64,000 nt of DNA from Chitinophagales bacterium (GTDB lineage: Bacteria > Bacteroidota > Bacteroidia > Chitinophagales > Chitinophagaceae): contig JAATFV010000199.1 of assembly GCA_015655015.1 (NCBI GenBank), forward strand, positions 1 through 64,000. The letters are read 5' to 3'. Every line of letters begins with the position of its first letter. The first letter of the stretch is position 1. A program made the translations under genes and the position numbers. Below are positions 25,145 through 33,437 of this stretch, in pieces. A model generated the notes under the pieces. The model was not told where the DNA came from. It saw nothing but the letters and a program-made list of their open reading frames with translations, and ran no database searches.

Positions 25145-26707
25145 ATGGCTATGAACTATATTAACCGTCTAATGATCTTTGCAGGCTTTGCATTGGTTGT
25201 CAGTTCCTGTAAAAAAGATTTTGTCACCCTTTATCCGGAAGGGCAGGTGAACGAGGGTAATTTTTATAAAACTACTTCCGACTTCCAGGAAGCCCTGGTA
25301 GGGGCATATGCTCCTATGCGGGATGCGGCCAACGTCGCTTTTTACCTGGAAGAGATGCGGGCAGACAACACCTTCTTCGATTATAATTCCAAGGACAGGG
25401 GCGGCTTTGAGTCCGAAAAGCTGTCGGAATTCCTGGATGATGCCAGCAATCCCACGATCCTCACGGTCTGGACAGCCGATTTTCAAGGCATTCAGCGCGT
25501 CAATGTCATCCTGGATAAGATACAGACCAAACCGGCTGATATGACAGACTCTGTAAAAAATCAGATCATCGGTGAGGCCGAAGCCTTGCGGGCGCACTAT
25601 TATTTTGAGCTGGTGCGGCTTTTTGGAAAGCTGCCTTTATATCTGCATGAAACGACGAATGCACAAAATGCGCTTATCGATCATCGGTCGGATGTGGATT
25701 CTGTTTATGCGCAGATCACTGCCGATCTTACCGATGCCATGGCGAAATTAGCTCCGCCGGCCGGCTTCCCTCAATCGGGAAATGCTACGAAAGGCATGGC
25801 GGCTACGGAACTTGGGCTGGTATATCTGACCCTCAAACAGTATGATAAGGCAATTCCGTTATTCCAGTCGGTGACGCAGATGGGTTATGTGCTGTTACCT
25901 AACTATGCGGATATATTCGATCCCGGCAAAAAGAACAACCAGGAATCCATTTTCGAGGTGCAGTATAAATCGGGAACAGACAACCAGCAAAGCTCCTTTA
26001 TTTATAATTTTATTCCCAATACTCCCTCCACCAGGAATATTCTGGGGGTGGACTTCAGCAATACCGACGGGGGATGGAATGTGCCTACCCAGGACCTTAT
26101 CAATGCATATGAGCCGGGCGACAACAGGCTGGATGCCAGCATAGCTGTGGTGAAAGGGAAGCTGGATGCCGATGTGGACTTTATCCCTGACAGTGTAGTG
26201 AGCATCGTGAATAATAGGGACAGTACTGCCGGGCAGGCGACCGGAGAAGTGTCCAAGCGTTTCATCAAAAAGCAATATCATCTGCCGTATACGCTGCAGA
26301 GCAATACGGATGACAACTGGCCGGTCTATCGTTATGCCGACGTGCTGCTGATGCTGGCGGAATCACTGAATGAGCAGGGGCAATCCGGCGATGCGCTGCC
26401 ATTCCTGAACCAGGTTCGCCAGCGGGCCGGATTAGCTCCTTCTACTGCGACGGATCAGGCGAAACTGCGTGACACCATCGCCCATGAGAGAAGGGTGGAG
26501 CTGGCATTCGAGAACAAACGCTGGTTCGATCTTGTTCGTACCGGGCAGGCTATCCCGGTGATGACCGCCTATGGGATAAAGCAAAAGCAGACCTATGGCT
26601 TCCTTTTACCGAATACATATAATGTGACGGATACCAGGATGATCTATGGAGTGCCTTTCCGGGAGACGCAGGTCAATCCGGGGCTGGGCCAGAACCCGGG
26701 TTATTAG
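25145..26707 (+). CDS. SusD/RagB family glycan-binding lipoprotein (pectin-type locus)
   Basis: A surface lipoprotein of about 520 residues that caps the SusC channel and binds glycan. The start MAMNYINRLMIFAGFALVVSSC gives a type II signal peptide with lipobox VSSC, followed by KKDFVTLYPEGQVNEGNFYKT, the usual SusD N-terminus. Helical TPR-like segments include EAEALRAHYYFELVRLFG, and the C-terminal RagB/SusD domain has the block DVLLMLAESLNEQG, FLNQVRQRAGL and HERRVELAFENKRWFDLVR. The ATG at 25145 is preferred, 19 bp after the SusC stop. A strong hairpin follows the stop, which may partly separate this pair from the downstream enzymes. Confidence 0.95.
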   Translation: MAMNYINRLMIFAGFALVVSSCKKDFVTLYPEGQVNEGNFYKTTSDFQEALVGAYAPMRDAANVAFYLEEMRADNTFFDYNSKDRGGFESEKLSEFLDDASNPTILTVWTADFQGIQRVNVILDKIQTKPADMTDSVKNQIIGEAEALRAHYYFELVRLFGKLPLYLHETTNAQNALIDHRSDVDSVYAQITADLTDAMAKLAPPAGFPQSGNATKGMAATELGLVYLTLKQYDKAIPLFQSVTQMGYVLLPNYADIFDPGKKNNQESIFEVQYKSGTDNQQSSFIYNFIPNTPSTRNILGVDFSNTDGGWNVPTQDLINAYEPGDNRLDASIAVVKGKLDADVDFIPDSVVSIVNNRDSTAGQATGEVSKRFIKKQYHLPYTLQSNTDDNWPVYRYADVLLMLAESLNEQGQSGDALPFLNQVRQRAGLAPSTATDQAKLRDTIAHERRVELAFENKRWFDLVRTGQAIPVMTAYGIKQKQTYGFLLPNTYNVTDTRMIYGVPFRETQVNPGLGQNPGY

Positions 26708-26733
26708 GGACATTCCAAGGTGAATATAAAACG

Positions 26734-26772
26734 CAATACGCCGGACAGATCATATTTCTATCCGGCGTATTG
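26734..26772. terminator. hairpin after SusD
   Basis: A perfect 12-bp stem pairs CAATACGCCGGA (26734-26745) with TCCGGCGTATTG (26761-26772) around a 15-nt loop, in which three more pairs are possible. There is no T run, so it may act as a partial terminator or as an mRNA 3'-end stabiliser that raises SusCD over the enzymes. Confidence 0.55.
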
Positions 26773-26856
26773 ACATGCCCGATCGAGTGTATATTTTACG
26801 TATCTTTTGTTTTGTAACGACACCCAAACCCCGTTGATCTATCACAAATTGTCATC

Positions 26857-29787
26857 ATGAAGAGAAGAGATTTTCTAGTCCGCGGCTCCTTGCTGACCAC
26901 CGGTTATTCCCTTATGAAAACCATGCCGGCCTGGGCAGGTCGTCTTTCCCCGGAGGGGGCATATGCCGGTTTGCCGGCCGAGGAGCTATACCGGCTTTTT
27001 AAAGATCCGGATATGATTTACCGGCCTTTTGTACGCTGGTGGTGGAATGGTGATAAAGTAGAAAAAGAAGAGCTGGCAAGAGAGCTGCGGCTGCTGAAAG
27101 AAGCGGGTATCGGGGGCGTAGAGATCAATCCTATCAAGTTCCCTCCCAGAACAGACGATATGGGAAAGCGGGCCATACAATGGCTGAGCCCGGAATGGAT
27201 CGATCTGTTGCAGTTTACGCTGAAAGAGGCGGAGTCGATCGGGCTGACCTGTGACCTGATCGTAGGATCGGGCTGGCCTTTCGGGGCGGAATATCTGCGG
27301 GGGGAAGAGCGTTCGCAGGTAGTGCTGATCGGAACGCACAAGCTGGAAGGGCCGCTGGATTATGAGGTGTCCCTGTTCGATCTCTTTAAGGAAGCCGATC
27401 CTGCCGTCACTTCTCCTTTTGCGGGACGCAGGATGGAGATGTTGTCCGTACAGCTGGCGCCGGCCAAATTCAACGCTATGGAGCAGGTCCAGGACCTTTC
27501 CTCCCAGATCAGGGAAGGCGGCGTCACCGTGAGCATTCCCCCGGGGAAATATGTTTTGTACGGGCTGGTGAAAGTGACGGGGTCCATGGAAGTGATCAAC
27601 GGAGCCCCGGGCGCCAATGGTCCTGTCCTCAATCATTACAATGAGGCGGCTGTCAATAAATATCTCTATCACATGTCCGATACTATTCAGAAGCAGATCG
27701 GTCCGCTGGCGGGGCGTGTGCGGGCGTTCTTTTCGGACAGCATGGAGCTGGAAGGCTCCAACTGGAGCGCGGATATGGAAGCGGAGTTTAAGAAAAGAAG
27801 AGGATACGATCTGTTGCCCTGGCTCCCTTTCACGATGTTCAAGACAGGAGGAATGGGCAATATCTATGATTTTAACTATGGCGCTGAGCTGGGAGAGGAG
27901 CTAAGGGACAAGATCGAAAGGGTCCGTTATGATTTCGAGCTGACAAAGTCCCAGCTGATCCGTGAACGTTTCATCAAACCGTTTACGGAATGGTGCAGGG
28001 ATAATAAAATACAATCCCGTGTCCAGGCTTACGGGAGAGGATATTTCCCCCTGGAAGGCAGCTTCGATGTCGACCTTCCTGAATGCGAGACCTGGATCAA
28101 ATATGGTCTGGGAAAGGAAATGAGCGAGACGGACTACCGTATAGGGAGGGCCTACACGATGATCAACAAGTATGTCTCTTCGGCTGCGCACCTGAATGGA
28201 AGAAGGCATGTCAGCTGCGAAGAGCTGACGAATACGGATATGGTATTCAATGATACACTGGAGATACTGAAAGTAGCCGGTGATCAGAGCGCTATTTCCG
28301 GGGTGACGCATCCCATATTCCATGGGTTCAATTATTCCCCGCCCACGGCGCCGTTCCCTGGCTGGGTACGATATGGCACCTTCTTCAACGAAAGAAATAC
28401 CTGGTGGCCCTATGTCCGGCGCTTCACTGATTACAAGGCCCGCTTGTCCGCCCTGTTGCAACAGGGGGATATGTTCGCTGACATCGCCGTTCTCCCGCCT
28501 ATCTCGGATATGTGGAGCATCTATGGCGCCCAGAATGAGCCTTTCCCTTCGCTGATCTATCCTACCTGGCAGACATTCATCTGGGAGTCCATTCACCAGA
28601 GTGGGAATGCCTGTGACTATATTTCCGAAGAAGTGTTGCGTCAGTCAGACACGAAAGAGGGAAAATTACTATTCGGCACGAGGAAATATCATACGCTCTT
28701 CCTGATCAAGGTAGAATGGATGGAGCCTGCCACTGCTGAAAAGCTCTTTAATTTCGTGGCGGCAGGAGGACGGATATTCTGTATCGACGGTTTACCCAAT
28801 AAATCGGTGGGCCTGAATGACCATGATCAAAGGGATCTGGAGGTAAAGGGGTGGGTAGACAAGATGAAAGCTTTTCCGGACCTGTTCATCCCCCTGAAAA
28901 AACCGGAAGCGAATTTTTTGCAATGGTACAGGGATGTTCAGCGGAAATATAAGATAACGCCTTATGTCAATATCGACAATCCCAATCCATTTGTAACACA
29001 GGTGCGGTACCAGGCGGAGAGCCTTGAATGGCTCCTGTTCATTAATTCGCATCTGGAAGAATCCCATACGCTGCAGCTCTCTTTCAGCAAGGAGATGATC
29101 AACGGGCGGCAGGCCTGGATCTGGGATGCGGAGACAGGTGAACGTTACCGGATCGAGACGGGGCCGGGGAAGATTACGCTTGATCTGGGGCCGGCTGATG
29201 CTAAATTGCTGGTATTTGATAAGGAAAAGAAAGGGCCGGCCTGGAAGCCTGTTCCTATATCTGCCCGGCATCTGGAATTGCGGGAGACGGACCCGGAGAG
29301 TCCGGCTGGCGCCGGTGACCCGGCCAGCCAGCAGGTGGCAGGCAACTGGTCGGCGGCAGGCAGCTGGTCGGTGGATTTCCGGCATATCGACGGATCGGTG
29401 AAAACGGTGATCCTGGATACTCTAAAGGATTTGAAGGATATTCCGGAGCTGGTTAGCTTCTGCGGAACGGCGATCTATCGGGCCGACCGGGAGGTGGGCG
29501 CTAAAAGTAAAGGACAGTGGCTCAACCTGGGAAAAGTGGCCGGCGTCTCGGAGCTGATCGTCAATGGGCAAAGCGCAGGCGTGCAATGGTATGGCCGGAG
29601 GATCTTACCGGTGGGCCATCTGCTGCAGGAGGGGAATAATACCCTGGAAGTCAGGATCACCACGGTGATGGGTAATTATTTAAAGACTCTGAAGGACAAT
29701 GCCATCGCTCAATACTGGACGAATGAGAACCGAAAAAATCAGCCGCTGCAGTCGATGGGCCTGATCGGACCTGTTACGATTTATTAG
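26857..29787 (+). CDS. GH106-like alpha-L-rhamnosidase
   Basis: A 976-residue exported glycoside hydrolase resembling GH106 alpha-L-rhamnosidases. The N-terminus MKRRDFLVRGSLLTTGYSLM is a twin-arginine-type signal. The first domain opens with PFVRWWWNGDKVEKEELARE and GIGGVEINPIKFPPR, characteristic of the family. Later blocks include FFSDSMELEGSNW, ITRSVQ-like DNKIQSRVQAYG and SAAHLNGRRHVSCEELT, whose Glu residues are candidates for catalysis. The C-terminal part (EVRITTVMGNYLKTLKDN) is a carbohydrate-binding-like beta sandwich, usual in this family. With the GH28 enzyme it would debranch or depolymerise rhamnogalacturonan-type pectin. The 3' end is part of a 28-bp imperfect repeat. Confidence 0.85.
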   Translation: MKRRDFLVRGSLLTTGYSLMKTMPAWAGRLSPEGAYAGLPAEELYRLFKDPDMIYRPFVRWWWNGDKVEKEELARELRLLKEAGIGGVEINPIKFPPRTDDMGKRAIQWLSPEWIDLLQFTLKEAESIGLTCDLIVGSGWPFGAEYLRGEERSQVVLIGTHKLEGPLDYEVSLFDLFKEADPAVTSPFAGRRMEMLSVQLAPAKFNAMEQVQDLSSQIREGGVTVSIPPGKYVLYGLVKVTGSMEVINGAPGANGPVLNHYNEAAVNKYLYHMSDTIQKQIGPLAGRVRAFFSDSMELEGSNWSADMEAEFKKRRGYDLLPWLPFTMFKTGGMGNIYDFNYGAELGEELRDKIERVRYDFELTKSQLIRERFIKPFTEWCRDNKIQSRVQAYGRGYFPLEGSFDVDLPECETWIKYGLGKEMSETDYRIGRAYTMINKYVSSAAHLNGRRHVSCEELTNTDMVFNDTLEILKVAGDQSAISGVTHPIFHGFNYSPPTAPFPGWVRYGTFFNERNTWWPYVRRFTDYKARLSALLQQGDMFADIAVLPPISDMWSIYGAQNEPFPSLIYPTWQTFIWESIHQSGNACDYISEEVLRQSDTKEGKLLFGTRKYHTLFLIKVEWMEPATAEKLFNFVAAGGRIFCIDGLPNKSVGLNDHDQRDLEVKGWVDKMKAFPDLFIPLKKPEANFLQWYRDVQRKYKITPYVNIDNPNPFVTQVRYQAESLEWLLFINSHLEESHTLQLSFSKEMINGRQAWIWDAETGERYRIETGPGKITLDLGPADAKLLVFDKEKKGPAWKPVPISARHLELRETDPESPAGAGDPASQQVAGNWSAAGSWSVDFRHIDGSVKTVILDTLKDLKDIPELVSFCGTAIYRADREVGAKSKGQWLNLGKVAGVSELIVNGQSAGVQWYGRRILPVGHLLQEGNNTLEVRITTVMGNYLKTLKDNAIAQYWTNENRKNQPLQSMGLIGPVTIY

Positions 29788-29845
29788 AACTGACCGCACC
29801 AGTTGCGATTATTTGGACTGACCACACTATTTGCATTCTACCCGT
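29761..29845. repeat. 28-bp imperfect tandem repeat over the GH106 stop codon
   Basis: Three diverged copies start with CTGATCGG (29761), CTGACCGC (29790) and CTGACCAC (29818). The first encodes the last residues and the stop of the GH106 gene; the other two are non-coding and fill the gap to the GH28 start. This looks like an old tandem duplication of the gene's 3' end. Confidence 0.55.
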
Positions 29846-29870
29846 TTTTTTCACTGAATAAATAACGTTT

Positions 29871-31379
29871 ATGGGTATGAAAAAATATGCTGCCGTCGCT
29901 GCTTTTTGTTTGCAGTCGATGATCCTGCTGGCCGGCCGGCCGTCCGGCTATCTTATGGATAGGGCTGTCCCTCCTGCCAGGGATTATCCGGCCTCTTTTT
30001 TCGGGATACGTTCCGATGGGGGCACTCTATATACCCGTTCCATCCAGTTTGCCATCGATTATATCAATCAGAATGGGGGAGGAAGACTGGTGTTCGATGT
30101 AGGCAGATACCTGACGGGGTCTATCCACCTTAAGTCGGATGTCACCCTGGAATTGAAGGAGGGCGCTGTATTGGTGGGATCGCTCAACCCTTTTGATTAT
30201 GACAGGAAGCTGATGACCGCACTTATTTTCGCATACGATCAGCATGATGTCGCCATCACGGGGAAAGGGGTGATCGACGGGCAGGGGAGAGCGCTGGCCG
30301 CGAATGTAACGGAGCTGGTGCATAAAGGGATCATCAAGGACCTTTTTCGGAGTGATCGTCCCGAGGTGGAGATTCGGGCGATGATCATGAATTTCCGCAA
30401 CTGTAGGAATGTACTGATCAGGGGCGTGACGATCCGCAATGCAGCCAGCTGGGTGCAGACCTATGATCAATGCACCAACCTGCGGCTGGACAGTATTTAT
30501 GTGGATAGTAAGGCATTCTGGAACAATGATGGGATCGATATCGTAGACTGCGACAGCGTGGCGGTGACGAATTCTTATATCGACGCGGCGGATGATGGTG
30601 TCTGCCTGAAATCGCAGGACGGATCAAAATTTTGCAACAATATCCTGATCAGTCATTGTACCATCCGTTCCAGCGCCAATGCTATTAAGTTCGGCACCAC
30701 TTCTTTCGGGGGCTTCCGGAAAATTCATATCCTTAATAATAAAGTATTCGATACCTATCGTTCTGCCATTGCCCTGGAGGCTGTGGACGGAGGATTTGTG
30801 GAGGATGTGCTCGTGGACGGCTTAGAGGCTTTCAACACGGGCAATGCCGTCTACCTCCGTGTGGGGGAAAGGCAGGCTGGCAGGAAGGGCCGGCTGGACA
30901 ATGTCCGGATCAGGAACCTGGTGGTGGAAATACCTGCCGGCAAACCGGATGCGGGTTATGAATATGAAGGCCCTATAGAAGATATGCCGCGGAATATATC
31001 TCCGATGGTGATCACCGGCCTGCCCGAAACGCCGGTGACGAATGTCTCCCTCGAAAATGTGGTCATAAAATATCCCGGCGGGGGAAATCCTTTATTTGCG
31101 AAGATCGGGCTGGATGAACTGGATAAGGTGCCGGAACGGCCTGCCGCCTATCCTGATTTTTCCATGTTTAAAGAATTGCCGGCATGGGGAGCTTATATCC
31201 GTCATGCACGGCATATCGAATTCAAAAATGTCACGCTTACCTGTGAGAAGAAGGATTACCGGACGGCCATCGTCCTGGATGATGTGCATCAATCCCAATT
31301 TATCTCTTCGGTTATAAAGGAGCCCGGGCAGAAGAAGGCGTTTTATCAGTATAGGTCTTCGGAGATCACAATTAATTGA
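29871..31379 (+). CDS. GH28 family polygalacturonase/pectinase
   Basis: A 502-residue exported right-handed beta-helix enzyme of family GH28. A signal peptide covers about residues 1-22. Catalytic-type blocks are FWNNDGIDIVDC (N218, D220, D223), AADDGVCLKS (D241, D242), ISHCTIRS (H262) and ANAIKFGT (K273), corresponding to the NTD, DD, GHG and RIK motifs of the family, with some replacements. It cleaves galacturonosyl linkages in homogalacturonan or rhamnogalacturonan. It lies 83 bp after the GH106 gene in the same direction and ends just before a bidirectional terminator. Endo versus exo action is not determined here. Confidence 0.88.
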   Translation: MGMKKYAAVAAFCLQSMILLAGRPSGYLMDRAVPPARDYPASFFGIRSDGGTLYTRSIQFAIDYINQNGGGRLVFDVGRYLTGSIHLKSDVTLELKEGAVLVGSLNPFDYDRKLMTALIFAYDQHDVAITGKGVIDGQGRALAANVTELVHKGIIKDLFRSDRPEVEIRAMIMNFRNCRNVLIRGVTIRNAASWVQTYDQCTNLRLDSIYVDSKAFWNNDGIDIVDCDSVAVTNSYIDAADDGVCLKSQDGSKFCNNILISHCTIRSSANAIKFGTTSFGGFRKIHILNNKVFDTYRSAIALEAVDGGFVEDVLVDGLEAFNTGNAVYLRVGERQAGRKGRLDNVRIRNLVVEIPAGKPDAGYEYEGPIEDMPRNISPMVITGLPETPVTNVSLENVVIKYPGGGNPLFAKIGLDELDKVPERPAAYPDFSMFKELPAWGAYIRHARHIEFKNVTLTCEKKDYRTAIVLDDVHQSQFISSVIKEPGQKKAFYQYRSSEITIN

Positions 31380-31383
31380 GGGC

Positions 31384-31413
31384 ATAAAAAAAGGCCTTAT
31401 GGCCTTTTTTTAT
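31384..31413. terminator. bidirectional rho-independent-type terminator
   Basis: AAAAAAAGGCC (31386-31396) and GGCCTTTTTTT (31401-31411) form a stem with loop TTAT and the flanking A and T runs of an intrinsic terminator in both directions. It ends the GH28 transcript and the convergent coiled-coil gene transcript. Confidence 0.9.
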
Positions 31414-31428
31414 GATAATTTATATTGA

Positions 31429-32406
31429 CTAGCTGAATAAGCCGCCTTTCTTCAATTGACGGACGCCTTCGCCTATTTTAAATCCATTCTGATAAATTTC
31501 AATGGTATAGTTGCCCTGTTGGAAATTATTGCCCGGGGTGAATGCAAACTGGACATTCTTAGTCCTGGCAGTTTCAAGCTCGACGGACAGCTTGGTTGTA
31601 AAGGATTTGTCTCCATCATTACGAGTGGTGAAAGTTCCGGATCCTAATGCATCTGCGGTCATATTTTTGCCATCGGGACCTGTTATACATACGTACAAAT
31701 CCGTAGTGCCGGACTGTGCGATACGGTTGTTCACATCAAAAGTGATCAACAATTTGTTGACACGTTTGGAGGTGGTGGTTACTTTTTCTTTACCGTTGCT
31801 CTTAACGCTGACCGGTGTGATAGCGATATTAGAGGCATTCAGGGTGGATGCGATGTCTACTTTCTTTTCGAGGTCAACTTTATCGGCTGTTGTAGTGGTA
31901 AGATCTTCGGTCAGCTTTTCTTTGTCTGCTGTTAAGACTACTTTATCCTGGTTAAGGGATTGGTTGTCCTGTGTCAGCCGGGCCACTTCCTGTTCCATAT
32001 TGCCGATCTTGTCATTTAGCTGACCGATCAGATCTTTTGCCTTTGCCAATTCTTCAGAAGTGGCGTTATTCTTGTTAAGGATAGTTCGGATCTCTGCTTT
32101 CCTTTTCGCTATTTCCTTATTGTTGTCGGATAATTTGTTTTTCAAAACCGCGGATATTCCTACCATGGAGTCCAGACGGGTCAATGATTCGTCAAAGCTT
32201 TTCCGGATGGCGGCCTTTTCATCGCTGACCTGTGCAATTTGTGCCTGATTTTGTTCGATAGCATGCCCTGTCTTATTGTTGTTGATCAACAGATAACCCC
32301 AGGTGCCTAAAAGGGCAATCGCTAAAACAATAATAGTAGCTTTTTTAGTGTTTTTACGGGGTGTCTGTTCATCAGATGGTGTCGTTGGATAATTTGAAGT
32401 ATTCAT
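31429..32406 (-). CDS. membrane-anchored coiled-coil protein of unknown function
   Basis: A 325-residue protein. Residues 1-22 are polar and probably cytoplasmic, then comes one transmembrane helix (ATIIVLAIALLGTWGYLLI, about 23-41). A long coiled coil with heptad-like Lys/Glu/Leu pattern follows (about 50-195; for example EQEVARLTQDNQSLNQDKVV). The C-terminal 110 residues form a beta-rich domain (LLITFDVNNRIAQSGTTDLY, then NYTIEIYQNGFKIGEG). The topology suggests an inner-membrane anchor with a periplasmic rod and a terminal beta domain. No named family was recognised. It is a single gene ending at the bidirectional terminator, with 413 bp of non-coding sequence upstream. Confidence 0.75.
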   Translation of the reverse strand: MNTSNYPTTPSDEQTPRKNTKKATIIVLAIALLGTWGYLLINNNKTGHAIEQNQAQIAQVSDEKAAIRKSFDESLTRLDSMVGISAVLKNKLSDNNKEIAKRKAEIRTILNKNNATSEELAKAKDLIGQLNDKIGNMEQEVARLTQDNQSLNQDKVVLTADKEKLTEDLTTTTADKVDLEKKVDIASTLNASNIAITPVSVKSNGKEKVTTTSKRVNKLLITFDVNNRIAQSGTTDLYVCITGPDGKNMTADALGSGTFTTRNDGDKSFTTKLSVELETARTKNVQFAFTPGNNFQQGNYTIEIYQNGFKIGEGVRQLKKGGLFS

Positions 32407-32804
32407 AATAGTAATTTTGTGTTTAGATAAAATGATTCACGCATTAATACATTGTAGTATTATGCTGTTATGAAATTTCAGCTTTTCTATAGGGTGGACT
32501 GGTTAGTAAGATCCTATTACCGTGCCACAATTATGGTCTTAGCCCGGCGAGGCCGCTTTCGGAGATTCTTTTAATTGTCTATCCTATTGAGGGGCAAGGA
32601 GTAAGTAAGCTGCCGTTCCGGAGAAGTTAAAATTTAAAACCGGGTAAATTCCGGGCAGCTATTCGTCTATTATGCTGCATTTATGGTGCAGACAAGACAC
32701 GAAATCCCCAGTATCCTGCTACAGGTTAACAAGGCTTTAGTAAACATTCAAACTGTTTGCCCGTTACCATCATCATCGTTAGGTTAATAAGAAGAGTCTG
32801 GCCT
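32407..32804. other. intergenic region upstream of the coiled-coil gene
   Basis: About 400 bp without a gene between two minus-strand units. Its proximal part should contain the coiled-coil gene promoter, but I see no convincing -33/-7 pair. The distal end runs into the terminator hairpin of the response regulator gene. Confidence 0.5.
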
Positions 32805-32828
32805 GCGTAAACGTGCTGTTTACGCGGG
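32802..32828 (-). terminator. terminator hairpin of the response regulator gene
   Basis: GCGTAAAC (32805-32812) and GTTTACGC (32818-32825) pair around a 5-nt loop, extended by three more pairs including one G-T. The stem includes the minus-strand stop codon of the regulator gene at 32820-32822. A T-rich stretch follows in the minus direction, so termination immediately after the gene is likely. Confidence 0.6.
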
Positions 32829-33437
32829 TTCTTTTTGCAACTTTCCTGCATGCTCCAGCGCCCATTTGAGCAGGGCGTTGTTCTCATCTTTCAGTTTCAG
32901 CTTACGGCAGATCTTATGCCGTTGATTTTTTATCGTGTAAGGGCTCAGGTTAAGGGCAACTGCTATTTCACGGGTGGATTTTTGAAGTCGGATCATCTGG
33001 ACGATCCGGCGTTCGGTGCTATTGAGGACGTCGGCAGGAGAAGGCTGTTGATCTTCCGCGCTCGTAAAGGCTTCGATCTTATCCATGGCGAGTCGTACTC
33101 CGGCAAACAATTGCATTTCATCCACCGGCTTGATGATATAGTTCGCCGGGCTAGCGGCGGCGGCCTGCTCGATGATACTCTTGGTCTGATAGGAAGTGAT
33201 GAAAATAATTTCGAAGGGATATTGGAGCTGAAGTTCTTTAACCAGATCGATCCCTGTACTGGCGGCCTGCAGGTTGATGTCGCATAACAGCAGGTGAGGC
33301 AGTGCCTGAGGCATTGCCGCCCTGGCCTCCGCCGCGGAAATGGCGATATGGATCTCGCAGGCGAAGTGTGCTTGCAATTGCTGTTCAATGAACCGGGCGA
33401 TGATGATCTCATCTTCTATTATGAGTATGCGGGTCAT
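32820..33437 (-). CDS. response regulator, REC plus LuxR-type helix-turn-helix
   Basis: A 205-residue regulator. The receiver domain (1-120) has the acidic pocket E8/D9, phosphoacceptor D53 in LLLCDINLQ and K103 in YIIKPVD. The C-terminal DNA-binding domain (about 138-195) has the LuxR/GerE pattern: STERRIVQMIRLQKSTREIA, then LNLSPYTIKNQRHKI. It is encoded just downstream of its histidine kinase with a 4-bp overlap, so phosphotransfer from that kinase is very likely. Targets are not visible; the flanking pectin locus and T9SS genes are candidates by position only. Confidence 0.9.
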   Translation of the reverse strand: MTRILIIEDEIIIARFIEQQLQAHFACEIHIAISAAEARAAMPQALPHLLLCDINLQAASTGIDLVKELQLQYPFEIIFITSYQTKSIIEQAAAASPANYIIKPVDEMQLFAGVRLAMDKIEAFTSAEDQQPSPADVLNSTERRIVQMIRLQKSTREIAVALNLSPYTIKNQRHKICRKLKLKDENNALLKWALEHAGKLQKEPA

